The notes beneath the pieces are model-generated. The model was not told the DNA's origin. It made no database searches and saw nothing but the letters and a program-made list of their open reading frames with translations. DNA of 64,000 nt from Ptiloglossa arizonensis (lineage: Eukaryota; Arthropoda; Insecta; Hymenoptera; Colletidae), in contig NC_135048.1 in assembly GCF_051014685.1 (NCBI RefSeq), forward strand, positions 28,166,543 through 28,230,542. Direction: 5' to 3'. Shown here in pieces: positions 1 to 11,844 of this stretch. How positions within the stretch are numbered: the stretch's first letter is position 1; every line of letters begins with the position of its first letter. A program made the translations under genes and the position numbers.

Positions 1-600
1 AAAAAATAACGCGAAGACTTTAATCATTATTATTATTAATGTTTGATAATTGAAGACCGAACGAGGCCCGAATGAATATTTTCCAGGGTAAAATCCACGG
101 GGCTTCGGGTCGATGATCCGATAATTTTGGCCCCCGTGCACCGAGAGGAGCACACCGTTGCCAAACAAGAAAGAAAACTCTCGATTACGGCGTAACGAAC
201 GTATCTCCGGGCACCGTGATCGATAAATGGATCGCGGGTGGATATTCAGACGCGGGTTCTCGCCTGCAACGGCCGATAAGGCGAACTCGTTCGTTCGTCC
301 AGTCGACCGTGGACGACGAGTCTCCGGTTTCGCGTGACGAGTCAATTTGAATGCGGTTTTTTCGAGAGAGCCTTTCGACGAGCTACGTGTCGCGGAGATG
401 CATCGAGTAAAAATGAAAAGATAGATATGGAAAAAGGGGGAGGAAAAAAAAAAAAATTGCACATAGCTACACATACAGTCCCCATCGAGCACCGAGGAAG
501 CGTAACTGTTACGACACTGACCTTGCTCGCACGCTGGGAGTCGCGGCGTCCGCGCGCGTTTCCCAAGCTTCGTTCTGAAAACCCTCTTCCGTCGCGCTGT
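1..600. other. gene-free leading stretch
   Basis: I see no supportable gene, RNA gene or repeat here. Open frames on both strands cover 334-816 in antiparallel fashion, which is typical of GC-rich non-coding DNA, and neither translation shows a recognisable domain. A purine run (a G-rich stretch followed by 12 A) lies near 430-460. Confidence 0.5.
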
Positions 601-639
601 CGCGCCGTCGGAAGACTCTCAAGGATGCGTGACGTCGTT

Positions 640-1480
640 TCGGTATGGATTTTCAATAAGCCGCCATTTTTATTGCAATTGTCCGGACGAGATAATCGTA
701 ACCGTCCCGAGGGACTCCCAATGGTTCTGGAGAACGTCTCGTGGACTCGAGGGACTCTCTTCACGGTTACGGAGAACAACACCTCGAGGATTCCAGGAAC
801 GCACGATGGTTTTTAAATGGGACGCCATTTTTATTGCGATTGTACGGACGAGATAATTGTTACCGTCCCGAGGGACTCTCGACTGTTCTAGAGAAAACGT
901 GGAGAACTCGAGAGAGTTTTTACAGTTCTGGAGAATAACTGGAGAACTCTAGGAACGCACGATGGTTTTACAATAGTGGCGTTATTTTTATTGAAATTGT
1001 CCGGACGAGGTAATCGTTACCGAGAGACTCTCAATGGTTCTGGAGAACATCTTGAGGACTCGAGGAACTCTTTACGGTGCTGCAGAACACCTCGAGAACT
1101 CGAGGGACTTTCTACAGTTATGGAGAACACCTGGAGAACTCTAGGAACGATCAATGGTTTTTCAACAGAACACTATTTTTTTTATAATTTTCCGGACGAG
1201 ATAATTGTAACCGTCCCGAGGGACTCTAGACGTTTCTGAAGAACACGTAAAGAACTCGAGAGATTATTTACAGTTCTGGAGAACATTTGGAGACCTCTAA
1301 GAACGCCCGATGATTTTTCAATAGAACGCCATTTTGATCGCAATTGTCCGGACGAGATAATCGTAACCGTCCCGAGGGACTCTAGACGGTTCTGGGGAAC
1401 ATTTCGAGAACTCGAGGGACCCTCGACCGTTCTGGAGAACACCTCGAGGACTCGAGAAACGCCCGAGGGTCCTGGAGAAC
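640..1480. repeat. diverged tandem repeat, ~155-190 bp units with ~30 bp subunits
   Basis: The anchor CCGGACGAGATAAT and close variants recurs near 684, 846, 1002, 1192 and 1346, so the large unit is about 155-190 bp. Between anchors, a roughly 30 bp subunit of the form GGTTCTGGAGAACACCTCGAG followed by ACTCGAGGGACTC recurs in degenerate copies. Many units carry GCCATTTTTATTGC just before the anchor. Several overlapping open frames cross the block on both strands, but their translations follow the DNA repeat and are not taken as genes. Confidence 0.75.
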
Positions 1481-1899
1481 GTCGAGGACCTTTCCTATGG
1501 CCGAGAGGACGGGAGTGGCCAAGAAAGAGAACCACCGGGGGTGGTGGGTAGCTACAAGGAGGGAATACTCGGTGCACGGAAGAGCGAGCGACGTGGGAAA
1601 CGTCCTCGACGTCGATTCGCTCGCCAGGACCAATCCTCGGGCCAGGACCAATCCGTCGACGTCTACCGCGCGAATATCGATCGACGAGGTTCGCGTGCGT
1701 GCACATCCTCGGCCTACTCTGGACGCGCGTCTTTTCCAATACTGCGCGCATCACCGATCCGGCTGTTAAATATTGAGAATAGAACCTACCTACGCGCCCT
1801 ACGGCCCTTTGCGTTGCGTCGCGGTCCTCCACTCGTTGAACGAGGCGCCGAAAGTATAGGCATCGCGCGTCGGGACAGTCGTCAGCGTTTAGGTTCGCG

Positions 1900-2080
1900 G
1901 TCGACGAAGTTATTTTTGAGACGATTTTTGAGAAAGAAGGATTTTTCGTCGAAGAAGATATTTTTTATAATTTCTTAACGAGTTCGAGGTTGACGAAGTT
2001 ACTTTTGGAACGATTTTTGAGAAAGAAGGATTTTTTGTCGAAGAAAGATATTTTTTATAATTTGTTAACGAGTTCGCCTT
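1900..2080. repeat. two-copy tandem duplication, ~89 bp unit
   Basis: Two adjacent copies begin with GACGAAGTTA at about 1903 and 1992. Each continues through ACGATTTTTGAGAAAGAAGG, a poly-T, GTCGAAGAA, ATATTTTTTATAATTT and ends AACGAGTTCG. They differ by a few substitutions and one-base indels. Confidence 0.8.
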
Positions 2081-2204
2081 TCGTGGATGTATTTTCGTTC
2101 GGTGAGGGTACTTTCCTCCGCGAGATTGACGGTGTGATTAAAGTATAGAATTGTGAAGCATGAAAATGTCCAGAATGTACGTTAAAAAATACCAGATATT
2201 CGGG

Positions 2205-3420
2205 AATTGTCTGTGGAGTTGCATGTGACATCTATGGGGTGCCACCGGTAATTAATTATCGGATTGCACACGACACCAACGCGGTGTCACCGGTAATTAA
2301 CTATCGGCTTGCAAGTGACGCCAACCTGGTGCGATTGGCTCGCAAGTGACACCAACGTGGTGTTATTGGCTTGTATGTAATACCAACGTGATGCCAATGG
2401 CTTGCACGTGACGTCGACTTGGTGCAATTTGCTTAGAAATAACACTAAAGTGATAAAATTCACTTACAAGTGACACCAACGTGGTGTCATTGACTCGTAT
2501 GTAACAACACTGTGGTGTCACCGGTAAATAACTATAGGATTGGACGTGACGTCAACTTTGTGCAATTTGCTTGGAAATAACACCAAAGTGATGCAATTCA
2601 CTTATACGTGACACTAACGTGGTGTCATTGACTTGTATGTAACAACACTGTGGTGTCACCGTGGTGAAACACCAAAGTGATACAATTCACTTACAAGTGA
2701 CACCAACGTGGTGTTATTGACTTGTATGTAACAACACTGTGGTGTCCCCATGGTGAAACACCAAAGTGATACAATTCACTTACAAGTGACACCAACGTGG
2801 TGCCATTGACTTGCATGTAACATCACCGTGGTGTCACCAGTAAATATCTATGGGATTACACGTGACTCCAACCCGGGGTTACCGGTAATTAACTATCAGC
2901 TTGCACGTGACACCAAACCGGTGACATTGACTTGCAAGTGACACCAAATTGATGCAATTCGCCTGCACGTAACACCACCGTGGTGCCACCAGTAATTGAC
3001 TCTCAGATTACACGTGACACCAACGTGGTATCACCGGTAATTGACTATCAAATTACCCGTGACGCCAACGTGGTGTTACCAGTAATTGACTATCGGATTA
3101 CACGTGACGTCGATGTGGTGTCACTAGTAATTAACCCTTTTCACTCGAGAGGCGATCGTCGATCGCCACTTAATTCGGTGTACTTTCACCAATTCGGAAA
3201 ACCATCGTGGTTTGGAATTGAAATTAAAATTCAATTACTACTCTCTTGTAACATGTAAACACATGTATATGAAATGTTGACATGAAAATGACCCGTTTGA
3301 AATTAATTACACGATTTGAAGGATTTCAACGAGGTGCTGGTTTCTGGTAGCAGAAAAGCTTCGAGTGCAAAGGGTTAACTATTGGTTTGCACGTGACACC
3401 ATTCTGGTGCCACTGGACGT
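2205..3420. repeat. minisatellite with dyad-bearing units and higher-order structure
   Basis: Units of about 32-48 bp share the core GTGACACCAACGTGGTGTCA followed by either CCGGTAATTAACTATCGG or TTGACTTGTATGTAAC. The core is an imperfect dyad (ACACCA/TGGTGT arms). A composite unit running from ATTCACTTACAAGTGACACC to ACAACACTGTGGTGTC and a CACCAAAGTGAT tail recurs near 2460, 2600, 2690 and 2775, so there is higher-order structure of roughly 85-140 bp. The array is interrupted at 3131-3378 by a TTAA-flanked inverted-repeat element and resumes afterwards. Confidence 0.8.
3135..3374. mobile_element. piggyBac-like MITE (TTAA target site)
   Basis: A 240 bp element with inverted ends: left end CCCTTTTCACTCGAGA, and the right end read on the minus strand CCCTTTGCACTCGAAGC. 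TTAA lies immediately outside each end (3131-3134 and 3375-3378). TTAA duplication and CCC-starting ends are established piggyBac-family traits. There is no coding capacity, so it is non-autonomous. A short palindrome (GGCGATCGTCGATCGCC) lies just inside the left end. It sits inside a minisatellite unit whose own ...GTAATTAACTAT... supplies the target TTAA. Confidence 0.75.
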
Positions 3421-3486
3421 AAAAGTGTCGATAAAGTAATTTTAATTAAGCACTGAAAAACTGCAAGAAGTAACGGAGCATGGCGA

Positions 3487-3537
3487 GCGACTATAGTCGT
3501 GTATAAATGGCGTCTCGTGGAGAGCGACTATAGTCGC
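3487..3537. repeat. paired palindromes GCGACTATAGTCG(C)
   Basis: GCGACTATAGTCGC at 3524-3537 is a perfect 14 bp palindrome. A copy differing only at the last base (T for C) starts at 3487. Both are preceded by GA and followed within a few bases by GTATA and then GGCG/GGCGG, so this is a 37 bp direct repeat carrying a palindrome in each unit. No gene is adjacent. Confidence 0.75.
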
Positions 3538-3559
3538 CCGTATAGGCGGAAGGGTTAAA

Positions 3560-6500
3560 TATTGAGGTACGAGCACACGCGCCCTTTAATTTCCTGCACG
3601 CGCACGCCTACGTATGCTACACCTATTGCAGTCTCGATCGAACCACTCGTGTTCGTGTTCTTTATGTCTGGAGTTATCGTACGAGATAAACAACGAACCG
3701 TGTTTCTCTTTTAGATTCGAGAACGACGAACATCCGAGTGTCCTAATGTATACGAAAGTTGTTACGACAACTTCTCGGACAGGTAGTTGAAACTTGGTCA
3801 CTGTTATCTCTGCGGTACGCTCGCCTTTGTACGCGAGAACATTCAGGAAATATAATAGAACAGAAGTCTTACCCAGATACACTCTTTGCACGTTGTCTAT
3901 TTAACGCAAATTAGAATTTTAATTATAGAATGAAATTATTGCGTTTTTTTTTCTTTTAAACTTGCGTCAAACGTCTATCGACATTAGAATAACATTCGGA
4001 ATAAATTACTGTACTGTGTTTTTATTCCAATGAAATTTATCCTTGTATTTATCTTTAGTCCCCTTTAAACCGATCTATAGAAATACTGTATCGAAAAAGA
4101 GAATTAACAGAATGACTAAATACGTTGGTTATAATTTTGCGACAACTCGGAAATAATCTTGCGCCGTTCGAAAAATCAGGATCGAAAGTGCAACGAGCGA
4201 AAGACGGTCGGAGCTGAAATGGAAGGAGTTTCTCGTGAAACAGTAAGCGTCCGCGAAATATAAACGACAGAAAAGCCTTTGCGAGAGCGTGCGAGCCACA
4301 GGTGGCAGTGTAGATGTGTCGCGTGGGTGTGCAACGGCCCTTGTCCCCGACAAGGGTTTCCCTCCCTCCGTGCGAAGCCATCTCCGATAAACTGATCCAG
4401 AAGAAAGGCTCCGCTCCCTTTGTTATTCGTGCGCGACATCGACCCCGAAATTAGCGCCCCTACTGAACGCACGCTCTCGAAAAATAAATCGCGACAGAAA
4501 CCTTTGTGAGGCTGGCCGTAAAACGATCAAATTCGCGCCACCGTTCCGCAAACGAAAGAGAAAACGTTCGCAGACGCTAAGCCGCGGAACGCGCACGTCT
4601 CCGGGAAAAAAGAAAGCTGCGTTTCGCGTCTAATCGGATTACTAGGTAAACGACCGATCGTTTCAGCTGTATCGACTATTCTTCCGCCCGTTTTTTCCGT
4701 ATTCCCGGAATCGAAAGCGTACAACACGCAAGACGTAAAACGTTGAAAAGAATTGTACGCGCATCGCCGTCTAGCAAGGACCCCGCGAAACACACGGAAA
4801 AATTTGTAATTGGTCTAACGTCGGTTATGTTGCGCAATCGGCGTGACAAGTGCGCTCCTTTACCCACCGCCATTCACCGATTCTCTAATACGCTCCACCG
4901 TTACCTCTCGATGTTTTCATTCACCTACAACGAAATCCTACGCCAGACTTGACTCGGACTCACCAAGCGATACACGAGACGTGGGGGGGGGGGGGGGGGG
5001 GTCAATCCGTGTCCTTCCAGGCTTCGAACGCTCGTCGAATCGGTAACTATCGTCGTACGAGTCGCGCCTTTGACAACTTTTTCACTCAACGCGCGTCACA
5101 ATCGCAACGATCGCGAAGAAACGAACGACCATCCGTGACTCACATTCGCGTCGACGAACCGAGAACCCCTGTGTCTCGTAGACGTTACGACCTTTCGTTA
5201 TTTAACGGTTTTTCTTTCTTACCTACGCCCATCTCTGTTTTACCTGTACCCCTCACTTTTTACCGACCGATGTCATCACCTCCTGTGTTCTTATTTACCG
5301 ACTTATACGATACCTCTCTTTACGCGATCTTCCAATATTTCCTAACCTCCCGGTTCTTCCAACCGTTCTACTTTTCAACCCGCCTCTCTGTCCCTATATT
5401 CTCGTACACGCACCACATCCTTCGATTTCCGTCCTACTTCTCGTTTCTCCCTATCTTTCGACTTTATTATGACAGTTTGGCCTTATCTGCATTAACTTGT
5501 ACAACCTTTTTTTTCGTAACTTGAGTTCACACCGCAACCGCTTGCTCACGCCATATGCCGTCGGGTCGGAACCGAGAACCTTCGAGCATTAAATATCGCT
5601 CGATGGCGAAACAAAGCTCTCGAACACGGCGCGACAGGGACCGTGGACGTAACGGTTTTTCGCACAATAATGTGCACAACCATCGTCGATACGAGCGTTC
5701 GAACGATGATCGTAGACAGTGTGCGATTCCGGTGCAACCTGTCGTACTTACGCGGCCGTGTCGGACGGACAGGCACACGGCGCTGTCATGCGACTGTCGT
5801 TTCGACTCGACGTATGACTCATTGTACAATAAATCGTTACCACTCTGTGACCCCTATAACGCTCGACTCGGGGAAGGTCTCGCGGTTTAAGGGATATCTT
5901 TAGCGTGTCCCTGGACGATTTTTGGGTCGTGGAACGCGCCTCTATTTCGCGAACGCAAAAGAGAAGAATCGAAAGGGCGCCTTTCGCGGCCGTCGCGACT
6001 CTCGCGACCGTACGGGCCGGCAAAAAGTTGCACGCAAGAGGTATATTTACGTTGCGCGCGTGCACACGACACACACAACGGGTGCGCGGTATCGTACGCG
6101 CGCAACTTGTACGACCAACTCGAGCTTGTGCGTCAGCCGTCTTGGAATAGCGGCTGATGTCAAGCTCGTTGGTCGTTCGTAGACGCGCCGACCGAATACA
6201 CACCTACACCGGGAACGAGGGTACTCTCTCCTCGACCACTAGACGCGACAATCGACGACAACGAGAAACGATATTCGAAGCGGCTACTACGGGGTCTCGG
6301 AAAAGCTTACGGAGCTCCCGTCCGTCTCGCGACGGAATAACGCTCGAGTCGCGGGCTAATCGATAACGAGCGTCGGTAAGAAACTGCTTGCGGAATCGTG
6401 TCGCCGTCGTTCGCGAAGAACCGACGCCGCAATTCGTACGGGTCACGCGGAAACGGGGTCAGGTTTTTGGGTCGAAAAACAACGGTGAGGTTGCACCAAT

Positions 6501-8300
6501 AAAAGGACGACGCGGCGAAACTAACTGTGTCCGATAGGGGGCGCCAGCCAGAGGAGATACACGACCAACGACCGAAATTTTTACGCGAGCCAAGAATCCC
6601 GTGAAAAATGTTCCTTTGGCGCTGCTGGTCGATACGTTTTATTTCTTGGCTCGCCGCGGCGAACGTCCGTGAAAATGTACGAATCGCCCCGCGGTCGTCT
6701 GGACGGATGTGCTTCCGTGTTCGTTGCTCGAACGCGTCACGCAAACCCTATTATTGCGCGGCGGCGAACGCGTTTCCGACGATTACGCATCCCGAGCGAG
6801 AAAACCACATATCGAATAGCGCGAAAGCGACGCGACATTACATTCACACATTCGCGGGAAGACCGACGACTGGTCGAAGGACGCGGCTGGGTATTATTAG
6901 TACGCATTCTTTCGCTTTTCTTTCTACGAACGTTACGAACATTACGCCCGTTATTAACGCACGAAAGCGAGAAGGCGACACGGGACGAGATTGCGCCTGC
7001 GTTTTTTCCCGATCGTTGCACGTCCCGTCCAGAGGGACATCGGTCGAGCGCGATACGCGGAAACGATCGATGAATATGAATCCTCGAGAGCAGCGCCCCG
7101 CGCCGGGGGTCCGCGGTACTTTTTGCAAGATCGTCGACCCCTATCGCGTTTTCAAAACGTTAACAATTTGTGTTACCGTTTCGACGTGAAAAATTATCAT
7201 ATTGTCCAAGCATTTTAAATACCAACGGACGATCCCAACCGCTTTATTTTGGTCCCCCTCGGTACAAGATACACGTACGTACATTATTGATCTCGAAACC
7301 AGTGACTAAAGATATAAAAAGGAATGTATCGCGGAAGAAAATTTGTAACAGTAGATAAATGTTCGTAAGATGAAATTACGAACGTTTTCAGAACCGATAC
7401 ATCATTTTTAAAGTGTGAACTAATTCGATGTGGATAAAATTCTGACGTTTCAGAATAAACGTATTTTGTTTTTCAACATTTTCATCGACCCTAAGGTATT
7501 TTAATACCTCTTGGGGGATCGCGACTCAAAGTTTGAGATTATTTTTATCAATTTCTACAGCCGGGTGGATTATTTCAGGAAAATCCTGCGCGTGGAAAAG
7601 TTCTGAATCGATGGACGAATCACGTACCATTACGCAGTCGACTCTTCGAGCGCGGTGGAAGTGCTGGGGTGAATATTTACGTAAAAACGAAACATACGGG
7701 CCGAATAAGGATTTCATCGCGACACTGCACGTCGCACGAGCGTGAAACTGAGAGAAGAAAAATCGGTGGGCGTTTTATTCTGGTCCCGGGTAGAAATACA
7801 GAAGGAAACGGATCCCCCGCTGTAAAAGCTCGTTTCATTCTGAGTTACATCGTTCTTGAATTAACCGAGCGACCAACGCTGGGCGCGCTTTAAAATACGA
7901 GACATCCAGTACTTCTTTTTCCACTTAAAGGAGTTCCCCCTCGTGTTTCGAGTCGAAAAGTGGGCATTATTTGAGATTTTTTTTGTCCGAGAAAAATACG
8001 CGACGTATTCAACTGAAACTTTTTGCGATAATTACGATGGTTGCGAAGACGTTGCATAAATTTTTGTGTGCAATTTCCTCTAATAGTGAACGAGTTATTA
8101 ATAATATCCTGGCGGTACATTGAAAATGACATTGTAATCGGCGAACAGGAGATTGCGCCTTGCCAAATAATTAGAAACGAAAATTACCGATTATTATTCT
8201 AGGTGATTGCTGTTCACGAGCTAAAAGAAATTGAATCTTTTCAAAAATAACAAAATGGCGACAGTTTTAAGGGACGGAACGAGTTTTACTACAAGTTTTG
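3560..8300. other. gene-free stretch, CpG-rich in 4.1-7.2 kb
   Basis: Numerous open frames of 60-190 codons occur on both strands, mostly antiparallel pairs in CpG-rich sequence. None shows a recognisable domain, a signal peptide in sensible context, or a splice-consistent partner exon. A run of 19 G lies at 4983-5001. I found no tRNA or rRNA. Unrecognised UTR or distal exons of a flanking gene cannot be excluded. Confidence 0.5.
4983..5001 (+). repeat. poly-G homopolymer, 19 nt
   Basis: Nineteen consecutive G on the plus strand. Such a run can form G-quadruplex structures and is prone to length error in sequencing, so its true length is uncertain. Confidence 0.9.
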
Positions 8301-8314
8301 TATTTTATTTTCAC

Positions 8315-9195
8315 AATAAATTTACTCCTCCCTCAAAGTAATCAATACGCCCCACACAATTATAACTAATAATTTTTTTGTTTACAATATTCATAATAGT
8401 GAAAAAATATTAGTAAGAGAAGAGTGTAGAGTTTAAGGTGCATTAGTCAATATAATAGTGAAAAAAATATTAGTAAAAAATGAGTGTAGAATTTAAAATA
8501 CTTTAGACAACAAAGCAATAAATTTACTCCTCCCTTAAAGTAGCCAATGGGTTCCACACTATTATGACTAATAATTTTCCTTCTAAATATCGTACGGCTT
8601 AGAATATTCATAATATTGAAGAAAATATTAGTAAGAGAAGAATGTAGAATTTAAGATACGTTAGACAACAAAGCAATAAATTTACTTCCCCCTCAAAGTA
8701 ATCAATATGCCCCACACAATTATAACTAATAATTTTCGTTCTAAATATCGTACGGCTTAGAATATTCATAACATTGAAGAAAATATTAGTAAAAAAAAGT
8801 GTAGAGTTTAAAATACATTAGACAATATAATAGTAAAAAAATACTGTGGAATTTAAAATACTTTAGACAACAAAGCAATAAATTTACTCCTCCCTCAAAG
8901 TAGCTAATGCGCCCCACACTATTATGACTAATAATTTTCATTCTAAATATCGTACGGCTTAGAATATTCATAATAGTGAAAAAAATATTAGTAACAAAAG
9001 ACTGTAAAATTTACGATACATTAGACAACAAAACAATAAATTTACTTCCCCCTCAAAATAACCAATACGCCCCGCACTATTATAACTAATAATTTTCATT
9101 TTAAATATCGTACTGCTTAGAATATTCATAATAGTGAAAAAAAATATTAGCAAGAGAAGAGTGTAGAGTTTAAGATACGTTAGACGAGAGAGCAA
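8315..9195. repeat. AT-rich tandem array with ~360 bp higher-order unit
   Basis: The phrase AATAAATTTACT(C/T)C(C/T)CCCT starts at 8315, 8517, 8675, 8877 and 9035, giving spacings of 202, 158, 202 and 158 bp. The longer units contain an extra ~44 bp partial copy of the ATATTAGTAA...GTGTAGA segment. Alternation of long and short units gives a 360 bp dimeric higher-order repeat, present twice plus a partial copy. Other constant phrases are CACTATTATGACTAATAATT and ATATCGTACGGCTTAGAATA. No coding function is inferred. Confidence 0.85.
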
Positions 9196-9199
9196 CAAA

Positions 9200-9810
9200 T
9201 TGAATTTTCAACGTTACACGTTTGTCAGTTTTTCAGCACGGAACGTGTTAAGGAAACGCCCGTGGAAAGAATTAATTTTTTTTCTCCCCAGACATAAAGA
9301 AGCCCACTTAAAGGTGAAAACGGCTGGGGTTAATTTCGCGAACGAAGTGGCGAGGTCGTGCCACGTGGAAACACGAGGTAAAGGCGGCTCGAGGAATATT
9401 TCGAGGAACACGAGGGGGCCGAGGATCGGGAAGCGGCAGTAGTCGCGGAACAATTGAACGCGGCACGCGACAGTGCCGCAGGCATGAACTTATTATCGAG
9501 CAAAATTCAATTTCCGTCGATGCGCAGTACGTACGATACGCGTACGCGGCGCACGGAACGTGAAACTCGCGCGAATTTCGATCGCGGCTGGCAAAGAAGA
9601 TTCGATTACATCGCGTTCGATTCATTGTTCGCCGCGCGTCGCGAACGAGAACACGAGCACGTCCCTCCGTATTCCGTGCACGAGTTTAGGCCAGTTCGAA
9701 CGAGTCGTGTTACCAACTGACTGGCCAGCAACACCGATTAGATAATCTCCAATAGTATTTCCAGCGACGTAACGAATCGTCGCGCGGATTTTCAGCACGT
9801 ATTTATTTAT
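9200..9810. other. gene-free stretch
   Basis: Only antiparallel open frames without recognisable domains are seen between the AT-rich array and the TTAA-flanked element that follows. I see nothing else that can be supported here. Confidence 0.4.
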
Positions 9811-9817
9811 GTTTTAA

Positions 9818-10253
9818 CACTTTAAACGCCATGGTGGTTCCGTGAATCGATGTTACGATTCTATAAAGGACTCGTAAGACACAAACTCCGATGTAAAGTT
9901 TTAAACAGCATTACTCTCGTTAGTAATATTATAAAATTAAATCGACAAATTATCGAATGCTTCAATTTTTTACGGTGCGAACGAATATCGGAGACATTTT
10001 TAAGTATAGAAAATTGACGTGATTTTGATGTGTTAAATGTTTGGGGCACAGTCGCTGAACTGGTGTGAAATGATATTAAGTGACATGACATTAGAAAATA
10101 GAGTAGATTTAATTACGAGATGGAATATTAAGAGTCTTACCGTACGACTTGTACGGAATTATTTTAATTTTTCACGTTGAAAAGTATTCCAATGTGAATA
10201 TCAGGGTATTAAAAAGGTGGGACATTTTTTAATATCCACTACGCCCCAAAGAG
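9818..10253. mobile_element. candidate TTAA-flanked element (436 bp)
   Basis: TTAA at 9814-9817 is followed by CACTTTAAACGCCATGGTGG. At the other end, CCACTACGCCCCAAAGAG is followed by TTAA at 10254-10257. Read on the minus strand the right end is CTCTTTGGGGCGTAGTGG, which matches the left end at most positions. The interior has no coding potential. Ends are less similar than in the 3135-3374 element, so the call is tentative; a piggyBac-type MITE is the likeliest reading. Confidence 0.5.
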
Positions 10254-10257
10254 TTAA

Positions 10258-10811
10258 GTCCAGGAAACCGTGACACGGAAGTAGGCTACCGAGGTACTAT
10301 ATAGGAGAGGGGGAAAAAAATGGTTTCGAAACATTCAAGGAAAAAATCGTTACGACTTCCAATTTGTCCAGAGTCGACTATCGCGCGCTCGCTTGCGAAT
10401 CCAACCGGTTTTTCCCTACGAATGCTAATCGTTAGAACGCGACGAGAAACGATGTATTATATTTGTTCTTCTTCGAGACTGACCTTGACACCGTACGGTG
10501 GAACGCGAAGAATTATCACGGTAACATCGAAGTTCCAATAAATACGTACTTGTAGGATGTAAATCAAAATTAAAGATCCGTGTAGCCCGACCGAAACACG
10601 TGTTTACGTGTATCGTAATCGAATTCGTTTTGTTCGGGACCTCTTAAGTGACCGTTAAAAGGAACATTCGTTCCGCGTCCGAAAGAGGAAAGGAGAGAGA
10701 TGGAAAAGAAAAATGGGGGAAATATTTTCTAGAAACTTATCAAAAGGAACGTGACACCGATCTACCGTAAAAAGAAGAAAAAGGAGGGAAAGAAAGAAAT
10801 GAAAGAAAGAA
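10258..10811. other. gene-free stretch with purine-rich segment
   Basis: No gene is supported. From about 10680 to 10815 the plus strand is strongly purine-biased (GAAAGAAAGAAGAG-type sequence) and leads into the 31 bp repeat. Confidence 0.4.
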
Positions 10812-10904
10812 GAGAAAATATTTTGTAGAAATTAAACGAGAGGAGAAAATATTTTGTAGAAATTAAACGAGAGGAGAAAATATTTTGTAGAAATTAAACG
10901 AATG
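10812..10904. repeat. three-copy 31 bp tandem repeat
   Basis: GAGAAAATATTTTGTAGAAA followed by TTAAACGAGAG is repeated starting at 10812, 10843 and 10874 with almost no divergence. It continues out of a GAAAGAA-rich purine tract. Confidence 0.9.
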
Positions 10905-11687
10905 GAAAAGGGCGGAACGATATTTGAGTGTAATTGAGTGACAATTTGAATGTAATTTAAACGGTTATCTTCCGTTTTCAAGTTAGAGTAAACAATTTTT
11001 CTTTCGTCGAAAATATTGTTCATACGTCCGATGTAAAAATCGCAGTACCTCGGTGGCGAAATATTGATGTTTCTATGATCGTTCTCCGCGTCAACTTTCG
11101 CGCGTTTTAATCTGGCTCAGAAGCCGCAATAATAAGCCGAAGAGCCGCAGGTTGCCGCCCACTGGTCTAGTCGCGCCGTGAACGCCCGAGGTTCAACGAA
11201 TGCGCGAGGCGTAGAAGTATTCGCCCGGCCTCGGTCACGCTGAACAGCGATTAATTATCCGCAAACTCGCTTAGACGCGTAAGTTGCGTCTGCCGTGAGT
11301 CGAACAACGTCCTCAAGTGGCGATGGGGGGAGAGAGGGGGCGGGGCGTAGCGGAGGGTCGACCCTCTTGTGAACGCTCGAGCCGAGCAACCCCTCGGGGA
11401 ACGCGCTCGAAAACCCGCGCGGAACGGATTGACGCTACCCGCTTCGTCGTACCCCCACCAGCCCTCACTCTGCGCCGCAAAATGGGGAACCTTTGAATTT
11501 CGCGTTCGCACGCTTCCCTTTCACGCCGAAACGCACCTAACAGGGGACCACCCAACCGGTATACAGAGTAACTGGGTCGCCTTGATATTTCCAATTGTCG
11601 TAGGATCGCAATTTCGCTACGAATCGCTTTTGGACACACTCTATCGATCTCAACGAACGTCCCACGACTCGAACCAACAGTGACGAT

Positions 11688-11775
11688 TTAGGTTGTTCGG
11701 AAAGTCATTTCGTTTCTTTTTTTTTTTCTTTTGGTGAAAATGAAACATGATTTTTTTAGAGTGTATAAAAAAATA
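11688..11775 (+). mobile_element. truncated mariner-type MITE end
   Basis: TTAGGTTGTTCGGAAAGTCA followed by TTTCGTTT, a poly-T, a (G)GTGAAAATGAAACA segment and TTTAGAGTGTATAA closely matches the left half of the complete element at 56441-56594. The right inverted end is not found; the sequence passes into an (AAT)n-like tract instead. The base pair before the end is not TA. The right-hand coordinate is approximate. Confidence 0.7.
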
Positions 11776-11844
11776 ATAATATAATAGTAATAATAATTAT
11801 TATTATGATAATAATATAATAATTATTTGGCGAAACCTTCGTAA

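Noticed and set aside
4949..5524. Plus-strand frame of 191 codons
   Set aside because: Starts just upstream of the poly-G run, and its second half is a pyrimidine-rich DNA artefact (Phe/Leu/Ser). No family resemblance or signal was seen.
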